Origin: Oscillospiraceae bacterium
Lineage (GTDB): Bacteria; Bacillota; Clostridia; Oscillospirales; Oscillospiraceae
Assembly: GCA_910575265.1 (NCBI GenBank)
Contig: CAJTEA010000003.1
Location: 124,001-188,000 of the forward strand
DNA length: 64,000 nt
Reading direction: 5' to 3'
Below the pieces are notes generated by a model that ran no database searches, had not been told where the DNA came from, and was given only the letters and a program-made list of their open reading frames with translations. The position numbers and the translations under genes were made by a program. The stretch's first letter is position 1. Every line of letters starts with the position of its first letter. Positions 35,185 through 43,572 of this stretch are shown here, piece by piece.

Positions 35185-35260
35185 ATAGGCAGGTGCGCTG
35201 TGCCTTACTCCGGCTTCGAGCCACCGCCTATCAGCAAATGAGAAAAGGTGGCGTTTTTTT
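35185..35260 (+). promoter_or_regulatory. Structured cheA leader, possible attenuator
   Basis: ATAGGC-A-GGTG (35185-35195) can pair with CACC-GCCTAT (35222-35231), enclosing GGC-TTCGA-GCC. The same GCCACC (35220-35225) can pair instead with GGTGGC (35247-35252), which is followed by G and seven Ts (35254-35260). AAAGGTGG is also the ribosome site of cheA. The two folds are mutually exclusive, so the leader could switch transcription or translation. I cannot match it to a known riboswitch class. Confidence 0.4.
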
Positions 35261-37351
35261 ATGGGCAGCGGCAATGACAGCATCCTGGATATGTATCTGT
35301 ACGAAACCAACACCCTGCTGGAGCAGTTGGACGGAATTCTTTTGACGGCGGAGGAGGCGGATACCTTCTCCGAAGACAGTGTCAATGAGATATTCCGAAT
35401 CATGCACACGATCAAAGGTTCCTCCGCCATGATGGAGTTCAGCTCTCTGATGACGGTAGCCCACCGGATTGAGGATATGTTCTTCATCGTCCGGGAGAAG
35501 GGGATGGACGTGGTCCCGGAGCAGACCCGACCGGAACTGTTTGATATGCTGTTTCAGGCGGTGGACTTCTTCCGCGGTGAGATTGAGAAGGTTGAAAATG
35601 AGGAACCACTCTCTCAGTCTATCGACCACATCGTCAGTAAAATTAATAGCCTAATTGATAAAATTCAAGGCAATCCCGGCACTCCCGATTCCGCCCCCGC
35701 CCCGGAGGCGGAGCAAGCGCCGGCCGCGGACGAGGCGGCGGATGCCGCCAATCCCGATTACCTTTTCGGCGTCCACGTATTCTTTGACGAGGGCAGCGGG
35801 ATGGAAAATCTGAGAGCCTTTATGCTGCTGAACGGCATCAAGGACTACTGCGGCGACTTTATCTCCGCGCCGGAAAATGTGGAGAGCGATCCCACAACGT
35901 CCGATATCATCGCCGACCAGGGCTTCCTGATCTGGTTCCGCACCGCTGAGGAGCGCGACAGCGTGATCCCCGCCGTGCAGAACGGCGCCTCCGTCCGGGA
36001 ATACCAGCCGGTAGACGCCGCCGCGCCCGCCCCCGCCGCCCATGAGGCGGCTCCCGCGGCCAGCATCGCCGCCCCCGCCCCCGCTCAGGAGGCCCCCAAG
36101 GCCGGCTCCGCCGCGCCCGCCCCCAAGCCCGCCTCCGCCCCCGGCCAGCAGCACGCCAAGGAGAGTCTGATCAGCGTCAATCTGGCCAAACTGGACCAGC
36201 TTCTGGCGGTGGTCAGCGAGATTGTCATCACCGAGTCCATGGTCACCTCCTCCCCCGATCTGAAGGGGCTGCGGCTGGACAACTTTACCAAATCCGCCCG
36301 GGACCTGCGCAAGCTCACCGATGACCTTCAGGATGTGTCCATGTCTCTGCGCATGGTGCCTGTGTCCGGAACCTTCCAGAAAATGAACCGCATCGTCCGG
36401 GATATGAGCAAGAAGCTGGGCAAGAAAGCCAAGCTCACCCTCATCGGCGAGGACACCGAGGTGGATAAGACCATTGTGGACGCCATTGGCGACCCTATTA
36501 TGCACATCGTCCGCAACTCCATGGACCACGGCCTGGAGGAAAACGAGGCCGACCGCGTCGCCGCCGGCAAGGACCCGGTAGGCGAGGTGATCCTCTCCGC
36601 CCGCCATACCGGCAGCGAGGTTATCATTGAGATCAAGGACGACGGACAGGGGGTTGACACCCAGGCCGTGCTGAACAAGGCCATCCGCCAGGGCCTGGCC
36701 GCGCCCGACCACGATTACAGCCAAAAGGAAATCCTCAATTTCCTGATGATGCCCGGTTTCTCCACCAACACCGAGGTCACCGAGTACTCCGGCAGAGGCG
36801 TGGGCATGGACGTGGTGAAGAAAAACGTGGCCGACGTGGGCGGCACCGTCACCATCTCCAGCGAGTGGGGCAAAGGCATGACCACCACGCTGAAAATTCC
36901 CCTGACTATGGCCATTATGGACGGCATGGAGGTTTCGGTGGGGGAATCCATGTTCACCATCCCCATCAACTCCATCCAGTCCTCCCTCAAGGTCACCGCC
37001 AAGGACGTCATCCACGATCCCGCCCAGGGCGAGATGGTCAAAATCCGCGACAACTTCTACCCCATTATCCGGGCCAAAGAGCTGTTCTGCATGGAACAGG
37101 GCTGCGACAACATTGAGGAAGGCATCCTGATGTGGGTGGAGGCCGGTGAGCACTCCTACTGCCTGTTTGTCGATGAGCTGATGGGCGAGCAGCAGATCGT
37201 GGTAAAGCCTCTGCCCAACTATATCAACAGCTTCGGCGTGAAAAACTACGGCATCAGCGGGTGCAGCATCCTGGGCGACGGCAGCATCAGCATCATTCTG
37301 GACGTGATCAACGTCTACGCGGCCGCCCACAACGCCTACGGCGCCTTTTGA
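35261..37351 (+). CDS. cheA: Chemotaxis histidine kinase CheA
   Basis: A 696-residue kinase. Domains run in order: Hpt (residues 1 to about 110) with phospho-accepting His49 in RIMHTIKGSSAM; an Ala/Pro-rich linker and a P2-like segment (about 165-250); dimerisation from about 300 (VNLAKLDQLLAVVSEIVI); the ATPase with IVRNSMDHGLEENEADR (N box), DDGQGVD (G1) and GRGVGMDVVKKNV (G2); and a CheW-like tail. It passes phosphate to CheY and CheB in response to receptors, neither CheY nor receptor being in this window. The start ATG follows directly on a T7 tract, with AAAGGTGG as ribosome site. First gene of cheA-cheW-cheR-cheB. Confidence 0.94.
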   Translation: MGSGNDSILDMYLYETNTLLEQLDGILLTAEEADTFSEDSVNEIFRIMHTIKGSSAMMEFSSLMTVAHRIEDMFFIVREKGMDVVPEQTRPELFDMLFQAVDFFRGEIEKVENEEPLSQSIDHIVSKINSLIDKIQGNPGTPDSAPAPEAEQAPAADEAADAANPDYLFGVHVFFDEGSGMENLRAFMLLNGIKDYCGDFISAPENVESDPTTSDIIADQGFLIWFRTAEERDSVIPAVQNGASVREYQPVDAAAPAPAAHEAAPAASIAAPAPAQEAPKAGSAAPAPKPASAPGQQHAKESLISVNLAKLDQLLAVVSEIVITESMVTSSPDLKGLRLDNFTKSARDLRKLTDDLQDVSMSLRMVPVSGTFQKMNRIVRDMSKKLGKKAKLTLIGEDTEVDKTIVDAIGDPIMHIVRNSMDHGLEENEADRVAAGKDPVGEVILSARHTGSEVIIEIKDDGQGVDTQAVLNKAIRQGLAAPDHDYSQKEILNFLMMPGFSTNTEVTEYSGRGVGMDVVKKNVADVGGTVTISSEWGKGMTTTLKIPLTMAIMDGMEVSVGESMFTIPINSIQSSLKVTAKDVIHDPAQGEMVKIRDNFYPIIRAKELFCMEQGCDNIEEGILMWVEAGEHSYCLFVDELMGEQQIVVKPLPNYINSFGVKNYGISGCSILGDGSISIILDVINVYAAAHNAYGAF

Positions 37352-37382
37352 TTTGTGACTTACAAGAAGGGAGAACTTAACC

Positions 37383-37865
37383 ATGCCGAAAACCGAGGAA
37401 GTTTTGTTCGCGACAGAGGACCAGATCGACGAATATACCGATCAGTCTCCTGAGGTTCAGACCGAAAAATACTTGATCTTTTCCTCCGACGGACTGATGT
37501 ACGGCATCAAGGCCGAGCAGGTAAAGGATATCATTACGGACTACTCCATCACCTATCTGCCCCAGGTGCCCAGCTATGTCAAGGGTGTGATTAACCTGCG
37601 GGGTCAGATCATTCCCATGGTGGATATCCGCCTGCGCCTGGGTAAGATGCCTCAGGATAATTTCTGCGGCATTGTGGTGGACGTAGACGGCAATATGGTG
37701 GGCATCCTGGTGGATATGGTGGAGCAGATGGTGGATGTCCCGCTGGCCTCCATTCTGCCGGTGCCGACCAGCTCTACCAATCAGGCTATGGTCAGCGGCA
37801 TGTGTACTCTGCCGGACGGCCATACCATGCTGGAGCTGGACTGTGAGCTGCTGCTCCACGACTGA
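37383..37865 (+). CDS. cheW: Chemotaxis coupling protein CheW
   Basis: A 160-residue scaffold protein that links CheA to chemoreceptors. A 20-residue acidic N-terminal extension precedes the CheW fold (YLIFSSDGLMYGIKAEQV, YVKGVINLRGQIIPMVDI with the conserved NLRG turn). AAGAAGGGAG precedes the ATG. It lies 31 bases after cheA and 37 before cheR. Confidence 0.93.
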   Translation: MPKTEEVLFATEDQIDEYTDQSPEVQTEKYLIFSSDGLMYGIKAEQVKDIITDYSITYLPQVPSYVKGVINLRGQIIPMVDIRLRLGKMPQDNFCGIVVDVDGNMVGILVDMVEQMVDVPLASILPVPTSSTNQAMVSGMCTLPDGHTMLELDCELLLHD

Positions 37866-37902
37866 ACCTGGATAACATCACCTAAAGGGAGGGAGCTCTG
37901 GG

Positions 37903-38709
37903 ATGATAACGACCATCTCGGATGAAGATTTCCGCAAACTGACCAATTTTATCAAAAGTGAATATGGTATCACGCTGCAGGAGAAGCGCCAGCTGGTCAC
38001 CAGCCGGCTGTCCTCCCTGCTGGCGGAGGAGGGCCATACGAACTTTACCCAGTTCGTCAGCCAGCTGCTGAGGGAACGAAATCCGCAGAAAATCGAGAAG
38101 GTCCTCAACCGTCTGACCACCAACTACACGTTTTTCATGCGGGAGACTGAGCACTTTGAGTTTTTTACCAAGGTGATTCTGCCCGAACTGGTGCGTAAAT
38201 ATCAGCACAAAAAGGTGCTGTCCATCTGGAGCGCCGGCTGCTCCAGCGGGGAGGAGCCCTATAACCTGTCTATGTACATAAAGGATTTTCTGGGTCCCCA
38301 GGCCAGCCAGTGGGACACCCGCATCCTGGCTACCGACATTTCCCAAAAAGCCATGGCCAAGGCCAAACAGGGCATTTATGAGCTGCCGGACACCCTGCCC
38401 CCCGCCTGGAGAAAGAAATATTTTCGGCAGGTACAGGGCAACCGGTACGCCGTCAGCCAGGAGATCCGAGACAACGTCATTTTCCAGACCTTCAACCTGA
38501 TGGACCCCATCAAGTTCCGAATCAAGTTCGATGTGATTTTCTGCCGCAACGTGATGATCTACTTTGACCAGCCCACCAAGGATGCTCTGGTGCGCCGGTT
38601 TTATGACGCGACCAACCCCGGCGGTTATTTGATGATCAGCCATTCGGAGAATCTCAGCAAAGACGCTCCCTACGCGACGGTAGCTCCGTCTACCTTCCAG
38701 AAAAAATAA
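37903..38709 (+). CDS. cheR: Chemotaxis protein methyltransferase CheR
   Basis: A 268-residue SAM-dependent enzyme that methylates glutamates of chemoreceptors. The N-terminal helical domain ends in NYTFFMRETEHFEFF, followed by the SAM-binding domain with IWSAGCSSGEEPYNLSM, ILATDISQKAMAKAKQGIY and FDVIFCRNVMIYFDQPTKD, all CheR hallmarks. It sits between cheW and cheB, its antagonist. A hairpin without T run (38716-38741) follows the gene. Confidence 0.94.
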   Translation: MITTISDEDFRKLTNFIKSEYGITLQEKRQLVTSRLSSLLAEEGHTNFTQFVSQLLRERNPQKIEKVLNRLTTNYTFFMRETEHFEFFTKVILPELVRKYQHKKVLSIWSAGCSSGEEPYNLSMYIKDFLGPQASQWDTRILATDISQKAMAKAKQGIYELPDTLPPAWRKKYFRQVQGNRYAVSQEIRDNVIFQTFNLMDPIKFRIKFDVIFCRNVMIYFDQPTKDALVRRFYDATNPGGYLMISHSENLSKDAPYATVAPSTFQKK

Positions 38710-38778
38710 TCCGCGTCCCGACTTGGTGTCCCCAAGTCGGGATGCTGTGTAACGCCACTCAAAAAGGAGTGACCTCCA

Positions 38779-39870
38779 ATGTGGTCAGCCAATAAAAAAA
38801 TCCGTGTCATGGTGGTGGACGATTCCGTTCTTGCCCGGACCATGATTACCCAGGGCCTGTCTCAAAACAATCGGATTGAGATTGTGGGCACCGCGATCAA
38901 CGCCCAGGACGCGATGGTGAAGGTAGCCCAGTGCAAGCCGGATGTCATTACCTCCGACGTGGAAATGCCGGGCATGAGCGGGATTGATTTTATCAAGCTG
39001 CTGCTGCCCAAGTATCCTCTGCCGGTGATTCTGGTGTCCTCTCTGGATCTGCGCGTATTCGACGCCCTGTCCGCTGGCGCGGTGGACTTTGTCCGCAAAC
39101 CGGAGCCAGGCAAAAATGATGTCTTTATCCGCGGCCTCGCCGCGAAGGTGATCGCCGCCGCCGGAGCCCGGGTCCGGCCCCGGCCCGGTATTCAGACTCC
39201 TCCGCTCGCCTCCAAGCCCGGCGCGGTCCGCATGCCCACCACGGGCAGCAGTCCCGCGCTGCCCGCTCCGCCCCTGTTGGGGAACCGCCCTTCGCTGGAT
39301 AACGTCATCATCGGCCTTGGGGCGTCTACCGGCGGAACGGAGGCTACGCTGGAGGTTATGCGCCGCCTGCCCGCCGACATTCCGGGCATGCTGATTGTAC
39401 AGCACATGCCCGTGGGCTTTACCCAGATGTACGCCGACCGCCTCAACCGCCTGTGCCATATGGAGGTAAGGGAGGCCAAAACCGGCGATGAGATTCGCCG
39501 CGGCCTCGCCCTGCTGGCCCCCGCCGATTTCCAGATGCGGGTGGTGCGTTCCGGCGGCCGGTACACCGTGAGCTGCCAGCCGGGGGAGAAGGTCAGCGGA
39601 CACCGGCCCTCGGTGGACGCCCTGTTCACCTCCATGGCGGAACAGGTTAAGTGCAAGATGGCCGGTATTATTATGACCGGTATGGGCCGGGACGGCGCGG
39701 ACGGCCTGCTCAAGATGCGCCAGGCGGGAGCCTACACCATCGGCCAGGATAAGGAATCCTGTGTGGTGTACGGTATGCCGATGGTGGCCTTTAACATCGG
39801 GGCCGTTCAGGTCCAGGGCTCCTGTGAGGATATCGCCGGGATTTTGCTGCGGAAGCTTCAAAAATGGTAA
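38779..39870 (+). CDS. cheB: Chemotaxis protein-glutamate methylesterase CheB
   Basis: A 363-residue two-domain protein. The receiver domain (residues about 8-125) has the DD pair (VVDDS) and phospho-acceptor Asp60 in TSDVEMPGMSG. After a Pro/Ala linker the esterase domain (about 170-363) shows the catalytic Ser in GLGASTGGTEA, His in QHMPVGFTQM and Asp in MGRDGADGLLKM. It removes methyl groups from receptors and may deamidate them. Last gene of the che unit, closed by a strong bidirectional terminator. Confidence 0.94.
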   Translation: MWSANKKIRVMVVDDSVLARTMITQGLSQNNRIEIVGTAINAQDAMVKVAQCKPDVITSDVEMPGMSGIDFIKLLLPKYPLPVILVSSLDLRVFDALSAGAVDFVRKPEPGKNDVFIRGLAAKVIAAAGARVRPRPGIQTPPLASKPGAVRMPTTGSSPALPAPPLLGNRPSLDNVIIGLGASTGGTEATLEVMRRLPADIPGMLIVQHMPVGFTQMYADRLNRLCHMEVREAKTGDEIRRGLALLAPADFQMRVVRSGGRYTVSCQPGEKVSGHRPSVDALFTSMAEQVKCKMAGIIMTGMGRDGADGLLKMRQAGAYTIGQDKESCVVYGMPMVAFNIGAVQVQGSCEDIAGILLRKLQKW

Positions 39871-39907
39871 AAGAAACGGAACGCCGTCAAGCGTTCCGTT
39901 TCTTTTC
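39871..39907. terminator. Bidirectional terminator after cheB
   Basis: A 14-bp stem AAGAAACGGAACGC/GCGTTCCGTTTCTT with a six-base loop, T run on the plus strand and matching A run at its 5' side. Confidence 0.85.
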
Positions 39908-39967
39908 GTTCAGATCAGGGTCATCATCCATGTGATACAGGCGCTCTTGATTTTTGCGTATGGAAAA

Positions 39968-40705
39968 TCAGCGTTTCGGCGCGAGGCGCATGACCATAGT
40001 CGCCAGTTCGGCCCGGTTCAGGGTGCTCTGGGGGCACAGTTTTCCGTTGGAGCCCTGAATCAGTCCGATGGAGATGGCCCAGCGCATGGCGTCCTGGGCG
40101 TAGCCACTCACCTGGTCGCCGTCAGCGTATGCGTTCAGATTCACTGGGGCGCTGGGATATCCGGCCCTCCGCCACAGCATGGACACCCACTGCTCCCGAG
40201 TGATGAGCTTTGTGGGCTCAGTGCCATCGGAGATACCGTTCTCCACTACCCAGGCCATCCCCAACGCGTACCACACCTCGCCGGAGGCGGGGGTGGTGTC
40301 TCCGCCGCTCGTGCGGGTCAGCACATTCCAGGCCAGCCCGCGGGTGACAGGCTCGTAGGGAGCGAAACTGGTTTCGGACACGCCGGGCATCAGGGCCTGC
40401 TGATAGACATACCGGACCCCGGGGTAGAACCAGCTCTCCTCCGGAACATCGGTATAGGGCAGCACAAGCTCCTCCTGGATCGCCAGGGAGAACCAGACCA
40501 GATTGATCAGATCGGTGTAAGAGACTGAGGTGTGATTTTGTTCCGTACCGGGAGCCGGCCGGAAAGGGGGGGCTCCATAGTAGGGCTGGCTGGAGGTTGG
40601 AATGATAATGGAAGGTCGGGACGAGGTGGCCAGCGCGTGAGCGGGCAGAAGAGTCAGCGTTAGGCATGCCGCGAGCAGCAGCGCGGACAGTCGTTTTTTC
40701 ATCAT
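39968..40705 (-). CDS. Small SLH-domain exported protein
   Basis: A 245-residue protein with a signal peptide (MMKKRLSALLLAACLTLTLL, cleavage near AHALA), a Pro/Ser-rich segment, and three SLH-like modules to the C-terminus (YTDVPEESWFYPGVRYVYQQ, VWYALGMAWVVENGISDG, YAQDAMRWAISIGLIQGS). It is little more than a cell-wall anchor, so it may be a minor S-layer component or a scaffold. GGGAGGAG six bases from the ATG at 40705 excludes the longer frame upstream. It is the third SLH protein in the window and is transcribed convergently to cheB. Confidence 0.82.
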   Translation of the reverse strand: MMKKRLSALLLAACLTLTLLPAHALATSSRPSIIIPTSSQPYYGAPPFRPAPGTEQNHTSVSYTDLINLVWFSLAIQEELVLPYTDVPEESWFYPGVRYVYQQALMPGVSETSFAPYEPVTRGLAWNVLTRTSGGDTTPASGEVWYALGMAWVVENGISDGTEPTKLITREQWVSMLWRRAGYPSAPVNLNAYADGDQVSGYAQDAMRWAISIGLIQGSNGKLCPQSTLNRAELATMVMRLAPKR

Positions 40706-40962
40706 GTAAGCTCCTCCCATATTGTGCGCCCGGCTGATTTTTGTGTCTAATTTTATATTAACCCTTTTTTGGGGAAAAAGCAAGAGAAAAACGCTACGCG
40801 GAATATCTACGTACACGGCGAAATAATCGTAGGCTATCCAGTTCAATTCGGCAAGATTCCGAAAATGAGATTGAAATGGAAAGAAAATCCGGCTATACTG
40901 TTTCCTGATAGAAGCGAAGTATGTGCTTTGCTCCAAATGACGACGAAAGGCGAGGTCCTGAC

Positions 40963-41949
40963 ATGAATGAAATTGGCATTATGGAGGTGGGCGGTTTTCG
41001 GGTAGGCCACGCCCAGGACCTGGAGGGCGGAACAGGCTGTACAGTCATTCTGTGCGACCGTATGAGTCCTGCGGGGCTGGATGTACGGGGCGGCGGTCCC
41101 GCGTCCCGGGAATCCCAGATCCTGAATCCTGTGGCCGCGGCGGAAGGGATCAACGCGGTGCTTCTTTCCGGAGGCAGCGCCTTTGGCTTGGATGCGGCGG
41201 GGGGCGTTCAGCGGTATCTGGAGGAGCGGGATATCGGATTTGAAACAGGAGTGGCTAAGGTCCCTTTAGTCAGCCAGTCCTGCCTCTTTGATCTGGGGGT
41301 AGGGGATAAAAATGCCAGGCCGGACGCCGCGATGGCCTATCGCGCCTGCGAAAACGCGGGCTATGCCGCCCCCGCTCAGGGCAACGTGGGCGCGGGCACT
41401 GGCTGCTCCATCGGAAAGTACCGGGGCATGGAGCGGGCCATGAAATCGGGGTTTGGGTGCTGTGCCTTCCAGGCGGGCGATTTGAAGGCGGGAGCTCTGG
41501 TGGCGGTGAACGCCCTGGGCGATGTGTACGGCCCTGACGGAGGACAGATAGCCGGACTGCTGAATGCTCAGCGGAACGGCCTGGCCTCCACGCTGGAGGA
41601 GCTGTTCCGGGACGTATCCCGGGTGTCCGGCCTCTTCCCAGGCAACACAACGCTGGGCGTTGTGGTCACCAACGCGAACCTGACCAAGACACAGCTGACC
41701 AAGGTCGCCGGCATGACCCACAACGGCTACGCCCGGGCCATCCGCCCCGTCCACACCACCGCCGACGGCGACAGCATTTACGCCCTGTCTCTGGGGGACC
41801 TCCCCGGCGACGTAAATGTGATAGGGGCTATGGCCGCTTACGCTATGGAACGCGCCATTCTCCGGGCCGTTCAAAGCGCTGTGTCCTCCTATGGGCTCAT
41901 CAGCTGGCAGGAGCTCTGCGGCGGTGGTCAGGCCCCACAACCGGTTTGA
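40963..41949 (+). CDS. P1 (S58/DmpA-like) family peptidase
   Basis: A 328-residue member of the DmpA/BapA N-terminal-nucleophile family, aminopeptidases that activate by self-cleavage. Family motifs are LLSGGSAFGLDAAGGVQRYL, NVGAGTGCSIGK and, at about residue 226, LFPGNTTLGVVVTNANL. The Asn-Thr step there is the likely autocleavage point, with Thr as nucleophile in place of Ser. The ATG at 40963 has a moderate ribosome site (AAAGGCGAGG). Its last 50 bases overlap, on the opposite strand, the end of trmB. The physiological substrate is unknown. Confidence 0.82.
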   Translation: MNEIGIMEVGGFRVGHAQDLEGGTGCTVILCDRMSPAGLDVRGGGPASRESQILNPVAAAEGINAVLLSGGSAFGLDAAGGVQRYLEERDIGFETGVAKVPLVSQSCLFDLGVGDKNARPDAAMAYRACENAGYAAPAQGNVGAGTGCSIGKYRGMERAMKSGFGCCAFQAGDLKAGALVAVNALGDVYGPDGGQIAGLLNAQRNGLASTLEELFRDVSRVSGLFPGNTTLGVVVTNANLTKTQLTKVAGMTHNGYARAIRPVHTTADGDSIYALSLGDLPGDVNVIGAMAAYAMERAILRAVQSAVSSYGLISWQELCGGGQAPQPV

Positions 41950-42604
41950 ACTCCGGCTCCGGACACATGGCCTCCTTGGTACCGACACAGCGGTTGATGG
42001 GAGTGCCCAGCAGGTGGAATTTTTCTTCATAGTCGGTCATCACGCCCCCCGCGCCCTCCCCGTGGAGATCGCGGGTCACCCGCGACAGAGCAAAGCCCGC
42101 CTTGGGGAACTGGAACAGTGACCACTCAAACAGGTCATGGTTGTCGCTCTTGAAGTGGATCTGCCCGCCCTCCCGCAGAATACCGCGGTATAGGACCAGA
42201 AATTGCGGGTGTGTCAGCCTCCGCCGGGCGTGCTTTACGCCGGGCCAGGGGTCACAGAAATTGATGTAGATCAAACTGACCTCATCCGGCGCGAAATACT
42301 CCCGTAGCGCGGCCGCGTCTCCGTCAATAAAAAAGATATTGCGCAGCCCCTTGGCCTGACAGCGCTCCATCGCGATTACCATGGCGTCCGGCACCCGCTC
42401 CAGCGCGACGTACAGCACATCGGGGTTTTGCTCCGCCGTCTCCGCGGAAAAGCGCCCCTTTCCACAGCCAATTTCCAGCCGTATCTCCCGGGCCGCGGGA
42501 TAGAGCTCCCGCCAGTGCCCCCTCAGCTTCTCCGGGTCTTTGACCAGCAGCCCGGCGCAGCGCTCCATTCGAGCCGCCAGATTCGGTTTTTTCCTCATTC
42601 TCAC
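41900..42604 (-). CDS. trmB: tRNA (guanine-N7)-methyltransferase
   Basis: A 234-residue SAM-dependent enzyme that forms m7G46 in the tRNA variable loop. It has LEIGCGKGRFSAETAEQNPD (SAM loop), ALERVPDAMVIAMERC, INFCDPWPGVKHARRRLTH (the conserved DPWPK-like motif) and HFKSDNHDLFEW. I start at GTG 42604: AGAGGTG lies eight bases upstream, and VRMRKKP fits the usual MRMRKK beginning of TrmB. The 3' end overlaps the convergent peptidase gene by 50 bases, so both mRNAs can pair there. Confidence 0.9.
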   Translation of the reverse strand: MRMRKKPNLAARMERCAGLLVKDPEKLRGHWRELYPAAREIRLEIGCGKGRFSAETAEQNPDVLYVALERVPDAMVIAMERCQAKGLRNIFFIDGDAAALREYFAPDEVSLIYINFCDPWPGVKHARRRLTHPQFLVLYRGILREGGQIHFKSDNHDLFEWSLFQFPKAGFALSRVTRDLHGEGAGGVMTDYEEKFHLLGTPINRCVGTKEAMCPEPEFKPVVGPDHRRRAPAS

Positions 42605-42788
42605 TGTCGCTTCACCTCTTTGTTGATCGCGAAAATATTTTAACATATGTGTCGGAATACTTGCAATCTTTTTTGAACTATATTATACTGTTATAGAAGA
42701 TCACCTGACAAGCGCCACACGGACGCCCACAGACAAAAAATACTTTTCTTTTTCTTCTGTTCGTGCTATAATGCAAAAGATCATATTT

Positions 42789-42864
42789 CCGGGTATAGCG
42801 GAGTTGGTACCGCGCCACATTTGGGATGTGGAGATCGTGCGTTCGAGTCGCACTACTCGGACCA
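42789..42864 (+). tRNA. tRNA-Pro (anticodon TGG)
   Basis: A 76-base cloverleaf with encoded CCA. Acceptor CCGGGTA pairs with TACTCGG, and the anticodon arm is CCACA-TTTGGGA-TGTGG giving TGG. A T-arm with GTTCGAGTC follows. A -10-like TATAAT (42767-42772) precedes it. Confidence 0.95.
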
Positions 42865-42900
42865 AAGTCCTCTGACGACAATATTGCCGGAGGACTTTTT
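42864..42900 (+). terminator. Terminator of tRNA-Pro
   Basis: AAAGTCCTC / GAGGACTTT stem followed by TTTTT. Confidence 0.8.
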
Positions 42901-43572
42901 CAATTGTCTGGAGGATCGTCTTTTATTTCGAGAGAATGGTGGCATATGAATATACGGATTAGAGAACAAGCCGGAACAGATGCCGTTAGAAAATTTGACT
43001 ACCAAATGGCGGTCACATTAGACTAAATGAACACGCACGACGCATTTTTATTCCCAAAAGCACTCTTTGAGTAAGAAAGCGGAACGACAGCTTTATCAAT
43101 TCCGTTGAGCGCCCCTTCATAACGATGGATTCAATACTCGTGACCGCCCACTGTAACAAGGCGGTATTGGCTATTTGGGAGCGTGGCGGCGTAGTCCTGG
43201 GCATCACAACGGCGACCGTCAGGATAAAGGACGCGGGTGGCTTTCATAGCGTTAATTGAGGGTGATATTTTTCATCCCGCATTTTACCACCCGCGTTGAG
43301 GTTTGCCTTTGTTTATTTTTCTGATTTGCTCACTACAGAGTGTGTCAAGAAATGTATGACCCGCTGAACGCGGGAAAACGACCAGGCCGGACGCGTCCAG
43401 GGCCGCCGGTCTATTCTTCGCGTCATCCTTGCGCCGTCCGGGACCGCTGGAGGCGCGAAAGCGGGGGCGCCGCGTTGGCGGTGCCCCTCTACTTTTCAGG
43501 CTATTCATAATTTTTAAGAGACTTTTGGTAATTTAGTCTTGACATTTGGCCCTGCCTGGGAGGGATTTCCGT
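42901..43572. other. Gene-poor stretch of unknown content
   Basis: About 670 bases with no frame I can support as a gene. Base composition is uneven: AT-rich to about 43350, then very GC-rich at 43365-43490 (including complementary GGCCGG and CCGGCC blocks), then AT-rich again. The GC-rich part could be a structured RNA, a repeated genomic element or decayed coding sequence. Short open frames here (for example 43013-43207 and 43284-43508, minus) have no clear family. Confidence 0.4.

Noticed and set aside
35185-35260. Calling the cheA leader a c-di-GMP riboswitch
   Set aside because: The conserved GEMM core bases and tetraloop-receptor arrangement are not there.
43013-43207. Possible transposase remnant on the minus strand after tRNA-Pro
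   Set aside because: No DDE, HUH or recombinase motif and no terminal repeats could be seen.
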